Positions 22,687-36,300 of a stretch of 64,000 nt of DNA are shown piece by piece. Every line of letters begins with the position of its first letter. Positions within the stretch are counted from its first letter, which is position 1. Below the pieces are notes generated by a model. The model was not told where the DNA came from. It ran no database searches and saw only the letters and a list, made by a program, of their open reading frames with translations. A program made the position numbers and the translations under genes. This DNA is from Hippopus hippopus (taxonomy: Eukaryota > Mollusca > Bivalvia > Cardiida > Cardiidae). The DNA lies in the NCBI GenBank assembly GCA_946811185.2, contig OX328101.1, positions 24,164,122 to 24,228,121 on the forward strand, in the 5' to 3' direction.

Positions 22687-23363
22687 TTAACTCCTTACGA
22701 CACAATCTCAAGTTAAAGTTTAACGACCCTTAAGAAGAAAGCTTTTGATAACTAACTTTTTCTTTTTTCTCCACAATGTTTTCTAATCTTTCAAAGACAA
22801 ATACAATCAATTGATTCAAATTCAATATGTCGGCTGCAAATGCTTTCAATAAAGAGAACGCCTAATCTTTTTTCATGTAGTAAAGGATTATGCAGTTCGT
22901 AATTATTCCAAAAACTGAGTTTCAATTACCAATCATTCTGCTTAAAAATAAAAAACCCAAACAACAAATTCCTGTGGTTCATATTGATGGCAGAGCCTAG
23001 TTTACCCTCAGAAAGCATAGCACAACCACAATGTTTTTTTTTTTCAGATAGTGTAAATCAAGATCAGAATGTAAAGAATCTACATCGTGAGCAATTCCAA
23101 TTTCAATAGTAAAAGGCTTGAAAAGAATGAAAAAATTACAAAAGGAAAAGTATGTAAGCTATAGATTATTAACCTCCTTACCAGATAATCCTTTAATTCA
23201 GTGATCAGGTTAAAGGCTTCTGAAAACATTGTGGGAAAGGAAGAAAATGCTGGTAACCAGCATTTTATCTTTTTCCACAATGTTTTCTAGCCTATAAAAA
23301 ATAAGTTCCATCACTTTAGCAACATTAATTTGTTGTGTACAAACTCTGGTAAGGAGAGTTAAA
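22687..23363 (+). repeat. Two forward TTAA-hairpin MITEs
   Basis: About 22687-22889 (hairpin largely deleted) and 23168-23363 (good hairpin around 23222-23284). 23364-24045 holds only a CAGTCTGATCTT-family fragment near 23595-23665. Confidence 0.7.
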
Positions 23364-24045
23364 GGTGGAGGTATTACACAAAACTCCGAGGCTGGCCCTT
23401 ATATTAACAAAAAGGAAAATTTGAGACTAATCATCTTTTACAATCAATAATCCATTTAAAATCAGAGATTCTCCATCTAATAATAATATCTCTATTGTAT
23501 ATATACAAATAATTACAAATTCACAACAAAAATCAATGAAAATGGATTAGCACCTAACATATTCTGAGACAAAAACAACATATTCTCGTACAATGACCCT
23601 TTCAATGCCAAAGAGGCTTCTGTAGACAGCATAGATCAAGATCAGAGTGCAAAAAATGTGCAGTCTCATCTTGAATCTATCCCATCCACTTGATGAGCAA
23701 AGCCTACATGCTAAAAATCTAAGTTTCACTGGGTTGTATTTTCAGCTGTCACAAGAAGTCAAGTTCATTGATGCGGCGCTAATAGAATATTTTTGTTAAA
23801 CAAGTTTTTTTTTTTCCTCCACAATTTTTAACTTTTATGTCTTCTTGTCAAATTCTGAGACAATCTTTTGTTTTACATTAACCTAAAAAGAGACAACAGA
23901 CAAAATCTATAAAGTGTAATTTGAAGACAGCTTATCCATTACCCCATTTGAAATTCTTTACCCGTTCTACCTTGTTCATTGCCTAGTGAGTCTCTGGAGC
24001 ACAACTTTGAAAACATCCTTGTAAGATATGGATTATCTATTAAAA

Positions 24046-24328
24046 AGCCATCCTCTGGCAAAAGGAAGCTTAATGCATGTCCGTAATGCATTGTACCAAG
24101 CAGGTCATCACATAATTATAAATCTATAAAATCTGTTTTGTCCAATAGCCAACAAAATCATGAGGTTGAATGAGGTGAGGCTGAATGGTCCTTTGACATG
24201 CAGAAAATTTACCAAAGGCAAAAAGTATTGACGCAGATCAGCCTGGGCAAACTGCCCAGGCTGATCTGGGTCAATACTTTTTCAGATACACCAAACCCCT
24301 TTTCACAGAGCATGGTTCATCTGCGTTT
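24046..24328 (-). repeat. GAGCCATGCTC palindromic MITE
   Basis: Inner perfect palindrome GCAGATCAGCCTGGGCA against TGCCCAGGCTGATCTG, with GTCATCACATAATTA and a right end GAGCATGGTTC. A MITE remnant follows at about 24390-24460. 24500-24850 shows nothing. Confidence 0.75.
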
Positions 24329-24853
24329 ACCATGTTGTATCAAATGTGGCTGAAAAGACATTTTTTTATATTGAGTAAAAAAGATTCTGCAAAACAGGTA
24401 AAATACTGGAAACAAGCATTTTCTCCTCAGATAATGCTTTCAAAAGCCTTTTTTTTTTCACAGTGGTCTTAAAAATATTGGATTATTTGGAAAAGCTTAA
24501 AGCCATTTGAGCAACACTAGCGGAATCCAGAAGCAGCTGAATGAGGATAAAACTAAATCTCAAAAGAAACTGACAAAAGACAAGATATTGCAAAGATAGA
24601 GACAATATTGCTCAACCAATGATAAACAAGTATAGAAATGTCTTCAAAAGAAAATAAACAAATTCTTAGGACAGATTACAATTGCTACTGATGTATTGCT
24701 AACAGGTATCATTCATGCTTTTGAATATACTCACAACATTGCTCATCAATTAGTATGATATTTAACAAATATATAAATTTTGATATACACAGGGAACATG
24801 AGCAAAGTATGCAGCTACTAGCACTCAACTGCAATTACTTTTCACTACAAACT

Positions 24854-25088
24854 TAAACACTTTACCACACAATTCAGTGGTTTAAAGGACCCTCTAGAAA
24901 ACTGCTTTTGAAAATGTTGTGGGCAAAGGAGAAAATGCCGACAGCCAGCATTTTCTCCTTTTCCCACAATACTTTTAAATCTATCACAGACACATTCTGT
25001 CATTTCATCCTCTTTTTATTTGTTGTCTGCAAATGCTTTCAATTTCCATAAGTCTAAATTTTTTTCCTTTTGTAAAAAAAAGAGTCAA
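24854..25088 (+). repeat. TTAA-hairpin MITE
   Basis: CACTTTACCACACAATTCAG, hairpin about 24905-24970, then ATTTGTTGTCTGCAAATGC. 25089-25500 is AT-rich with a poly-A tract and no feature. Confidence 0.8.
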
Positions 25089-25514
25089 AGAAAAAAAAAA
25101 AAAAAAAAAGGTCTTAACTCTTGTCACATAAATTTACCTGTCCTTCTTATACAGTTCCCCTTTTGATTAAATAAAAGCTAGTAATTTTTCAGTAAATATC
25201 TTCAGTTAGGACAAAGATATGGAAAAAAAGTTAAAATTTTTGCGCGACACAGACGATAGGGCTGTGACAATACATTCGACCTTTTCTTGGAAATCAGCTG
25301 AGAAAACAATGATATATGAAATTCAACAAATGTAAAAATTTTGATAAACATATGAGGGGAAAAAAACAAAAACATCTGTTCAACATATTCACACCAGGTC
25401 CAGCAAAAACTTTTTTCCCATTTTACAGAAGCCCACTTTTGATACGTGGCAAGTGAAGTAATTACTCATAAGGAAGACTTTCTCCTTTTGCGGATATTGT
25501 CTGCTGTAGGAACC

Positions 25515-25914
25515 TAAACAAAGGGCTTCAGAAAAACAATTGTGGGAAAAGTAGAAAATGCTGGTATTTTCTCTTTTTCTCAAAATGTTTCTACCTTTAA
25601 GTAGACATTTACCATTACTTAAGCCACATCTAATTGTCATCTGCAAATACTTTTAATATGGATGATTCCTTAATTTCATGGTCTAGTAAATACTAAGTCT
25701 TAATCTTTTGACACATAAACCCTAAATTTAAAGACCCTGAAGAAAGAGGCTTTTGTAAACATTTTACGAAAAGGAGAAAATGCTTTTAACTAGCATTTTC
25801 TTCTTTCCCACAATGTTTTCAATCCTTTCAAAGATCAAAAGAGCCAAATTAAACTATCTTTTGCAAGTGTTTTGAATTTGGGCAAGTTAAAAATTTTGTC
25901 ATTTTGTAAAGAGT
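25515..25914 (+). repeat. Two forward TTAA-hairpin MITEs
   Basis: About 25515-25690 (left end lost, short hairpin) and 25699-25914 (ends TAAAGAGTTAA). Confidence 0.7.
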
Positions 25915-25994
25915 TAATGTATATACTCACTATCTGTTATAAGAATTATGCATGCTATCACATTTAAATAAATTGTATAAACAGATAATTAAGC

Positions 25995-26289
25995 CCTTAC
26001 TAGCATTCCTGTGCTTTAGCTACCCTGACAAAAACATTTTTGAAAAGATTGTGGGAAAACGAGAAAATGCTAGTAACCAGCATTTTCTGGTTCATTTTTG
26101 GAAGCATTTGCAGATGACAAATTCAGCTCAAACGATGGGAATGCAACATTGTGGGAAAAGGAGAAAATGCTGGTTACTAGCATTTTCTCGTTTTCCCAAT
26201 GTTGCATTCCCATCGTTTGAGCTGAATTTGTCATCTGCAAATGCTTCCAAAAATGAACCAGTTAACAATTTTGTCTCCTGGTAAAGACT
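25995..26289. repeat. MITE with an inverted duplication of its own half
   Basis: A normal left half up to the hairpin is followed by a long inverted repeat, 26087 to 26261. The outer 60 or so bases of each arm match exactly (CTGGTTCATTTTTGGAAGCA ... and its complement); the arms differ by small indels near the centre. A normal copy has one right half; this one has two facing each other. Confidence 0.9.
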
Positions 26290-27184
26290 TAAAAGGGAGG
26301 TTTAAGCTGCTATTTTTTTTTTTTTTTCTAAATCAACAAAGAATGAAATAAAAAGATAACAAAAACATCTTTGATTTGCAGATCAAGTCGCTGTTATGGT
26401 AAATTGCTGTTAAAGTATAGGAGAAATATTAGCTGACATTGTATTTACTGTCTTGAGGTTGGGGTTGCCCATTATATTTGTCATTGCTTCTCCACTACCC
26501 CTGATTAATTCTTCAGTGGATGATTTTCAATCTTGTCAGCCTTGCTTCAAAATGGCCATGTTTATCCTGCAGTTGTCTGTTACTATAAGGTCAGGAATCA
26601 ACTGAATACAAATTCTAATCAAATTCAATTCAGAAATTCAATTTGATAGACAAAAATACATGCCAGAAAAATCAACAGATACTCCTTTTTGTTCTCTCAT
26701 TATCACATTTTGATTAACTTCTCTAGCCTATGCAAAACTGATTTTAACCGGCTTCATCTTGGAGCGTTGCAACAGACGACCTTAGAAACACACAGATGAT
26801 CAATTTGAATTACGCTTTAATGGATGAACACAAACAACACTGTGGCAAAAAGAGACCTTGCTCATTACCAACAATTTCTCCTTTCATCAAAATGTTTTCA
26901 AAATTAGCCTGCTGCAAGACTACAACAGATGCTGCAGAAAGTAGTGAGTTTTGTTCTCTTATCACTTTTTTTTTTTCAAAAGTGCTTTTGCTCCAACTTC
27001 CAAGTTGTGTTACAAACACAGCCTCCAGTTTCTAGCTTCCTCTGTTACATGACTTTACCAGTATCACATGGTATCATGTGGTAGCAGTGCTTTGACTACT
27101 TTGCACCACGAGAAGTATGCTAACCAGAATGCTGAAGCCATCAAATCTAGGTCAGTAATTTTTTATAATTACTGAATGTTGTTT
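26290..27184. other. Convergent intergenic region and probable TMTC2 3' UTR
   Basis: No coding sequence. A decayed MITE lies at about 26765-26930. A possible minus-strand poly(A) signal ATTAAA (26816-26821) sits about 365 bp past the TMTC2 stop, but it falls inside MITE remnant sequence and is unproven. Confidence 0.4.
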
Positions 27185-27346
27185 TCAAGCAGATCCTGCC
27201 ATTAAATTTCGTAACTTTTTCAAATTATCCATGGTAATCTGGTCATTTGGCTTGAGCTCTAGAGCTCTAAGATAGCTTTTCTCCCCTTCCTTCAGCTTTC
27301 CATTTATGTGATACATGGCCCCAAGATTCATGTGAGCAGTTGCTTC
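27185..27346 (-). CDS. TMTC2: TMTC2 terminal exon and stop
   Basis: Acceptor CTTCTTTCAG|GAAGC. Encodes EATAHMNLGAMYHINGKLKE, GEKSYLRALELKPNDQITMD and NLKKLRNLMAGSA, then TGA, matching the last TPR and C-terminus of human TMTC2. Confidence 0.96.
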   Translation of the reverse strand, partial: EATAHMNLGAMYHINGKLKEGEKSYLRALELKPNDQITMDNLKKLRNLMAGSA

Positions 27347-30300
27347 CTGAAAGAAGATTACATTTTCATTGTTTACAGTCCAATACTGCAACAGTGCCTC
27401 TAACCAAAGAAAAATTAGGATATTTACTAAGTTATTTTTCATTTTCAGTTCAATATATATTGCATTAGTATCTTTTCTTTGTTACAATGAGTTTTTCTAT
27501 CCTGTTCTACTATTTTTCAGAAAGACTGGGTCTCTAAACCACTGATTGCCTTTCACTTTTTCTGTGAAGGGAACCATTCATATTTTTATAGTAAAACAAA
27601 ACTTACAAAATGTTTTATCACAGAATTTAGTAAGGCAATAGCTAGCAAATCAGCAATGACTAAGAATGGAATGTATAAGAAAAAGCATCTTTGTAATAAG
27701 CATCTTTTTTCTAAATGGGCTAAGACGACTTTCAGATATTGTGCTAGTATTCTGCTAAACTTAGGGGCATGTCAGATGATGGATGGTGTCCTTTCGATTA
27801 TGTCAGATTATTTCGAATAGGAGTCAAATAGGCATAGTAACATCATATCTGATATCATTAAAATAGATTTTTTTTTTGTAACTTTATAGACCTAGTTACC
27901 GATAGCATCAAGACTTCTCCATTATATAAATGCCAAAATTACATCTTATCACTAAATGTAGTCCAGTTTCTTTCCATATGGAGGAATATAAAAAAGTTAC
28001 AGTATTTGTCAGTGTTTTATAAAAAACACTGAAAATAAATCTAAATAAATTCCTTTTACTCATCATCCTCTGGAACAAATTTGCAGCAAACAACCGAAAC
28101 ATTCTTCTTAACTAAGGAAAATCAAAATACATGTGAAATATGGTTACATGTAAAACACTGAGACAAACGAGAAATGATCATTAAACATGATTTCTCGCTC
28201 TGCCATACTGTTTTTTTAAAAGTGTTCAGCTACAATGATGAAACTGTTGATGGCAGCTGTATTCGTCCAAAACCACAGACGACCTTCTTTAGAAACAAAA
28301 AAAATCTAATAAAACATATATCTGTGATAGGGTAGTAAAATATGATTAACCTGTGAAAATTATTGGCATATCTAGAGTTAGAGATTTAGACTTAAAGATT
28401 AATATATATGACATACCGTTGGTTTAAGCTCTGTGGCTCTCCTAAACAGTCTTTCTGCCTCCTCATTTCTTGGTATTTGTCTGAGCACATTGGCCGCATT
28501 GAAAACAGTCTCAAAATTGTTCGGATCTTTTTCTACAATATCTGTATACATAGCACTAGACTCTTCTAGTCTGCCTGTATCTCCAAGAAACTGGGCTGAA
28601 AGAAGGAAATTTAACCCTTTACCAAACAATCCCTGGTTTTCACGACCCTGGCAAAGAAGGCTTTTGAAAACCTTGTGGGAAAAGGAGAAAATGCTGGTAA
28701 CCAGCATTTTCTCCTTTTCCCACAATGTTTTCTACCCTTCAGGAAACAAATTTCAATTTTTGAGTTAAGTTTATTGTGTCGTCTGCAAGTGCTTTCAATT
28801 TGGACAAGTTTAAAATTTTGTCATTTTGTAAAGAGTTAAGTAAATGAGTCATGGTTGGTGAAAAGGGGGCTTAATGCAGTGCAAAAAAAAAAAAAAAAAA
28901 AAATTGACTTATGTCAGTCCACGCAGGCTGACATGGGTTGAAACTTTTTGCTATTTGTAATTTTTGGTCTGTTAAAGGACCATTCCACCTCCAGAACCAG
29001 TCATTTGTTAGGCGAAATTGGACTTTACTGATCTGCAAATATGTGATGACTTGTTTGGCATAATGCATCAAGGAGATGCATGAGGCCCCTTTTTGCCAGA
29101 GCATGGCTCAAATACAAATTTTCGCACGAGCTAAACTTGTAAGTAACAGCTTTCAGTTCATGAAATGACTTTTTTCAACATTATTATTAACAAACCTATC
29201 ACTGTGTTGGCTATCAAACCTATCTCTGTGTGGGCTATTTCTAGACCTCCAAAACAGACAAGGGAGACGAAAAATTAACTCTTTTAACAGTACTGAAATA
29301 GAAATAGGGCAGATCATTTTACTGGAAAGTGCTTCTTTTCCAAAAATGTTTTCTGAAAATGCTGTTCATTACAAGGGCAGAAACAAATACATCTAAATGA
29401 TCCAGGAAAAAAAGAATCAAACACTGCCATTTCACAGCCATTTCAGTTACATGCTCAACATCTCAACATAACAAATAGTCAGACTAAATATTTTGCCAAG
29501 TCTGATCTTGATCTATACTGAGCACAGAAACAATTATAGTTCTGAAAAGCATTATTCTACATGTTCTGTAATGAGGCATCAAACAGCACCTGCACAAGGG
29601 CAAGATTTCAGAAAAGGCAAAGGCAAAAAAATCTTCAGATTGAAAACAACTTTTATTGACAACTTTCTTTATATAGATCTTATCATATTCTAAGAATATT
29701 AAACTTGATGGTATAGGTGGTACATGTACAAGTACAGCTTGACTTGAACCTACACATTTGTCCAATAAACCTGATAGAAAAACACTTACCATAATGTTGA
29801 GCAACAGTATTATCATTTGGATCAAGTTTCTGTGCTTTCAAAAACCAATCCTCAGCCTCTTTGATTTGTCCCTTAATCAAAACAAAAAGGAAGACGTATA
29901 GTACATACCCACTAAATTTAGTACCTGAATTAAAAGAAATGCTATAACATAAAGGAAAAATACACCATTCAATTGACACCTAACATGTACATATGAATGA
30001 TACGTTCCTCCAATGCAAAATTACACAACAGCAGTTCTTAGAACTGCTGTCATGCTAATTTCCAAATGTATGCCTTCTCCAACCAACTCTTTAAGCCAAC
30101 ACATAACCACTGTTTCATTTGGAAGACTTTTTCATCATCAAGAAGAAACCATTTGAAACTACTTCCATGCCTCTTTATGCCACAAGGTTTCCTCGCGTAT
30201 TAAACTTTACTTTGCATTGATAATCCACATTCTGCATGGAAGTTCCAAAAAGTTTCCATCTGCAAACTCGTTTTAACTTTTTACTAAACAACAAAATTTT

Positions 30301-33300
30301 ACAGCTGTCCAAATTTAAAGTATCTGCAGACAATAAAATAAATGTGACCCAAAAATTGGAATCCCTTTCGGAAAGGGTAGAAAACATTGTGGGAAAAGGA
30401 GAAAATGCTGTTTACCAGCATTTTCTCCTTTTCCCACAATGTTTTCAAAAGGTTTCTTTCTCAGGGTCATTAAAAGTCAGAATTGTGAGGTAAAGGCTTG
30501 AAAGGTAAGACTTCAACACAAATATTAGCATGAAACGTATCATTTACCTGTACTTACCTTTTTGTGTTGAAGTTTTGCCATGGTAATATGAGCTGGTATA
30601 TGATCAGGTTTGACTTTCAGGGCTTCTCTAAACAAGCGCTCTGCTTCAGCATATCTGCCTGTGTTTGCATATACCTCACCTAATAAAATAAGTCATATGA
30701 TTGTAGCAGCTATAAAACTATGATGAAATCATGCATGGCTTTCTTATAAACATTATAACTAGAGGCGCTTGAGCGCCTGTATCGCTCCACAGGCCTGATA
30801 TTTCTATAATGGCGAAAGGAAGTTTTTAACAATTATCATTCAATCCTGCATTTTAGCTCACTGTAGAAACAATTTGGTAGACAACCACCATAGGAACTTA
30901 CCTGCAAAACAACAATGAAATCCAATGAATAGTTTTAGAGAAGAAATTTTTCAAAGATTTTACTTTATACCATAAAAGGAAAATGAGTCTCCCATAAAAG
31001 CCATGTTTTTTGACAGATCATTTTTTTTTTAAGGAATTCTGTAAACCTGTATCTAAGGAACATTCCTGCAAAATAATAATGCTATCCAAATAGCGGTTTG
31101 GGAGGAGAAGATTTTTAAAGGTTTTTTACTTTGGTTGCCATGGCAACCAGAATTCTTCATGGAACACAATTATTTGAAGGAATTTGAAAGAGGACCACCA
31201 AAAGAACATTCCTGTGAAATTTGGTAAAAATCCAGTCAATAGTTTCTGAGGAGAAGTTTTTTAAAGAAAAAGTTTACGGACGCACGCACGGACGAACGGA
31301 CGGATGGACGGACGCACGCACGACGGACACAACGCCATGACAATAGCTCGCTGGCCTTCGGCCAGTGGAGCTAAAAATTCTTTTATGGTACATTGCTAAC
31401 TGAAAATAGTGAGGCAGAAAGAATCCTTGGGACATGGTGTTCAAAAGAAGAACTATAAAAGCCATTTCAACATATTCAATCACAGTACATCACATCTTAG
31501 AATGCAAAACAAACCAAATGGGAGTTTTTCAGTTTGAATAAAAAAGACCAGAAAATTGAATTTTTTAAAAACGTTTCACAAAACAGCAGACAGGGTAGAT
31601 CCAAGATCAGACTCCTCATTACTTGCTGTCTGATCTTGATGTACACTGTCCACAAAAGACAGTCAAGGGCAGGGCCTACATCACCTGCAAAAGAACTTTA
31701 ACTGTGGTAAGCACTCTACAATTTAAAATACTTTATGTCACTATATGCACATGTCTGATTATAATTTATTATCTTACCATAAAGATTGTAAATACTCTGA
31801 GGGGAATAATGATCTGGCTTTTTTCTTAAAGCTTCTTCAAAAGCAGCAATGGCTTCCTACGAGAAAAAATATACTCTTAACTCTTTACCACACGGCAAAA
31901 TTTAAGACCTATCCAAATTGAAAGCATTTGCAGAAGACAATTTCATAGTGGCTCAAATGATGCAACTTTTCTTTGATAGGGTAGAAAACTTTGTGGGAAA
32001 AGGAGAAAATGCTGGTTACCAGCATTTTCTCCTTTTCCCCACAATGTTTTCAAAAGGCCTCTTCTTCAGGGGCGTCAAAAGGCGTCATTGTGTGGTAAAG
32101 GGTTAATTATAAATCACATGAAAATGTCATAACTCTTAATCAAGTTTTAAGGACTCTGTGGAAGGGGCTCGTGGAAAATAAAAAATGCTGGTGACCGGCA
32201 TTTTCTTCTTCTCGCACAATGTTTTCTACCCTTTGAAAGATTAATTTTATGTTTTGAGTACCATCTGATATCTCCTCTGTAACTGCTTTCAATATGGACC
32301 AGGCTAAAATTTTGTCATGTGGAAAAGAGTTAACTCTCAGAGCACTAAACATAACTAAGGTCATACTTGTGGTCAGTGTAGATCAAGATCAAACTGTGTT
32401 TGCAGACAATGTGGATACAAGATCAGACTGAACAGAATATGCAGTGTGATCTTAGATCTCCACCATTTGGTATTTTGTGAAATATTCTGGCAAAAACACC
32501 CTGAAATTGCAATGTTTCAATCATTTTTTCTCAGACTGAAAAACTCAGTTTGATTTATTTAGCACTAACTCTTAACAAGATGACAAAGTATTAGATCTAT
32601 ACAAATTGAAAGCATTTGCTAATGACAATTTAAGTTTATTCACATTCATGTGATTTGTCTTTGGGAAGGTACAAAAGATTGTGGGATGAGGAGAAAATGC
32701 TGGTTACCAGCATTTTCATCTCTTTCCACAATCTTTTAAAGGCTTTCTTTCTCAAGGTTGTCAAAACTTTGGATCATGTGGTAAAGGGTTACCAGTAATA
32801 GAGTCTATAACAATTTTCAATTTTAGACTGCCTAAAATTCTTCAAATGAACTGCTCAAAGTCACTTTCACTGTTCATTTCTCTCTTGACACTAACAATGG
32901 TTTTCACTTTTTGAAAAAGGGGAAGCATTCAGTGGCTTTGAAAGAGAGTTGTACAAAGTATTGCTAAAAGAAACTTTATGAAATCATGGATAAAAGCACT
33001 GGACATCATGATATAACTGAAGTACTGTCAAAAATAGCATTAAAAAAAAAATGACTTCTCTTAAGAATTTCATGCCTCTGATGTACATCAAAAGTGCTGA
33101 ACAATTAAACATTATTGTAATGTCTGCATGATAACTTTATAAGAACAAGAATAGAAAAATCTTTTTTTGCAAAACAAAAAGAGAAGAACGCAAGAGTTAC
33201 AACTTACATCATGTCTCTTGAGGTCGCTATAGAGACGACCTAGATTATAGAGACAGGAGATCTTGGTGCTGTCATGGAGACGAGGATCTTTCAGCTTGCT

Positions 33301-36300
33301 CGTCTCTAAATCAGCACAATGTCTATACACCTGCAATTACCAGAAATGAATTAATCTAACATAGAGAAGAAGAAATGTCACAGACGCTGACACAATACCC
33401 CTTCCACATGCGTTCATCCCTTTACCACAAAGTCCCGAGTTTTAACGACCTTCAGGAAGAAGTCTTGAGAAAAAACATTGTGGGGAAAAAGAGGAAATGC
33501 TGGTAACCAGCATTTTCTCTTTTTCCCCACAAACTTTTCTACCCTTTTAGAGTCAAGTTTTATCAATTGAGCTACATTTAATTTGTGATCTGCAACAGTT
33601 TTTTGTTTGATAAAGAGTTAAAGAAAAGACAAATTTTGTCAGTTACGCACATAAAAAATGTTACTGTAAAAGGGAGATAATTCTTCAACGCTTCAGAAAA
33701 ATTAATCTTACAAATCTTAAATTGGAGGGTGATGACGTACAAAGTCTGAAAAGAGTGACAACTGTACCTGGGGTCACCTATACAACAATACCTCTGTGTA
33801 TATACATGGATGGATGGACAGACAAACAGCATTATTCCTGTATAGTCCAAATGCATTTGTCTCTCAGGAGAATAACACTTGTACCTAAGTTTACCCTTTG
33901 AGTACTTAACTCTTTAACTGCTGAGTATTTACAAACACAGCAAAATCTGTATAAAATACACATGACAGATGAAAATTAGCAAATAACCTACCATTTCTGC
34001 CTCCTTGTGCTCTCCTATTTCAGCCAGAAGTATAGCTAAATTCAAATGAGCCACTGAAATTGAGGAATGAAATAATAGTGAATAATAAAACTAATGAACA
34101 CATTGCTGTGTTAAAATGAAATCTCTTTTCTTCTGAAAAAAAGAAATTTGACAGTATGACAGGACAGGGAATGGACAGAAAAGGGGAAAAAAAATGTCCC
34201 TCTTTCTTTTTGTGATAAATTCCAATAACAAAATTTATATTAACCAAGAAATTCCAAATGAGCATATTGCACAAACATCAACAAAAAAAGATTTTGGGAG
34301 AAAAAATCTGTTGTTTTCCTATAAAAATAGACTTTCAGTTTAGCATGTGAAAATATTTTTGGTTTTTAAAGAAACATCTACACTCGTTTTCAGGCAGTTT
34401 TTAACCCATTTCAGGCAACCTCTGTTGTTTCTGGTTTTAAATGAGGTCAAATCCTTGTGTTTTTCTATCCCTTATGCTATATAATTATAATGATAATTCA
34501 TCTATCTTTACACAGCTGGGCCTTCTACACACTTTCAGGTTTTAACAGTGATTTTTCTCTCTAACTGTAAGGATGTATCTTTAACTTTTAACCACACTGC
34601 AAAACAGTAGAACTGTCCAAGTTATAAGCATTTTAAGCAGACCATAAATGATTGGAATTGTTTCTCAAAGGATACAAAAAACTGCAAGAGAGGCTGGTTA
34701 CAAGAATTTTCTTCTCTTTCTGCAAAGTTTTCAAAGTTCTTCTTCTTTAAGGTCAACCTCAGAATGGTTTATTAAAGGTTTAACCCAATACAACTCCAGA
34801 AAATAATGTAGATGTGCCCAAATTGAAAGCTTTTGCAAACAACAAAATGATTGTGAACCAAAAATGAAAATTCACCCTTTGAAGGGTAGAAAACATTGTG
34901 GGAAAAGGAGAAAATGCTTGTTACCAGCATTTTCTCCTTTTCTCACATTGTTTTCAAAAGGCATTTGTGTTAGGGTCATTAAAACTAGGGATTATTTGGA
35001 AAAGGTTTAACTCTTTACCACACAATCCCTACTTTTAACGATACTGAGAAAGAAGCCTTTTGAAAACATTGTGGGAAAAGGAGAAAATGCTGGTAACCAG
35101 CACTTTCTCCTTTTCCCACAATGTTTTCTACCCTTTCCAAATCAAATTTCAATTTTTGATTCACATCTATTTTGTCATCTGCAAATGCTTTCAATTTGGA
35201 CTGGTCCAAAATTTTATCATTTGGTAAAGGGTTAAACAACTTTAACAGTGTTGAACTGCCTATAAAAACTTCCTTACTTGATAAGTTTGGTCTATAGCTA
35301 ATAGCTGTTCTGTAACTTTGTAAAGCTTCCTTGGTCCTCTTTTGGTTTTGAAGCAAGATCCCCCTGGAAAATATGAATCAACAGTCTCATTGGTTTAACT
35401 CTTTACCACACAACAAGCAGGGCCCCAGTAGAGCAGTCAGTAGGGTACAGGACTCAAGAACAGGGGGTTGCTGGTTCGATCCCCAGCTCAGCCAATTTCT
35501 TTCCGAGCACTGATGATCTAGTCATTGCAACAGGATTCATTGTTTCCAAGACTGTAATGTGGGAAAGCGGCAAGTGGCTTGGATAGAATATTGTGCGGAG
35601 TACTGGTAAAAGAAACTCCATGAAAGCATGGATAGGTGCACTGGCTGCCACTATACAACTGAAATAATGTTGAAAACATTATTAAACACCATACAATCAA
35701 TCAATCTATCAACCACGAAACAAAATTCCAGATATGTCCAAATTGAAAGCATTTGCAGATGACAGAGGCCCAAATGATGATGCCAATCTTTGAAAAGATT
35801 GAAACATTTTGGAAAAAGGAGAAAATGCTGGTTACCAGCATTTTCTCCTTTTCCCACAATGTTTTCTGAAGTCTTCTGCCTCAGTATCATCAAAAGTGGA
35901 AATTGTGTGGTAAAGGGTTAACTCTGTTTTGATGTCACTGAATGACACAAACACTTCTTGTACATTTCAGTCTCAGACACAGTTATAAGAGAAAGTTTGC
36001 ACGAGAAGTTTCAGTTAACTCCAGCACTTGCCCGTGTTGTGAAGAACCATGGTGCATATAGCAGTGATACCCTTACTTCAGAGGTATACCATCTAGTTTG
36101 TCTGTAAAGGGGCATTAAATCAGAATTTGGCTCATTTTTTTGCGGGAGGGGGAGCAGGAAAGTCATATTTTGTAAGGATTAATCATAAAGGCCTATCCTT
36201 AGTTTTAGATTTTAAGGCCCCATTTGGTGCAGCGCCAGATGGAATCTTAATTTTGTCTTAAAAAGGGAAGAAAAAATTGTCAGAGCAGAGAAAATGCTTG

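Noticed and set aside
35015..35356. Long ORFs that run from TMTC2 exons into MITE sequence (also 28399-28725 and 45671-45949)
   Set aside because: The MITE happens to be open in one frame (ending in words like [11 protein letters not shown]...[10 protein letters not shown]). These recur at every copy and are not conserved proteins; splice sites separate them from the real exons.
35417..35490. tRNA gene (also 43860, 46730-46793, 49480-49545)
   Set aside because: A and B box words are present but no complete cloverleaf; they are heads of SINEs, one with a clear target duplication.
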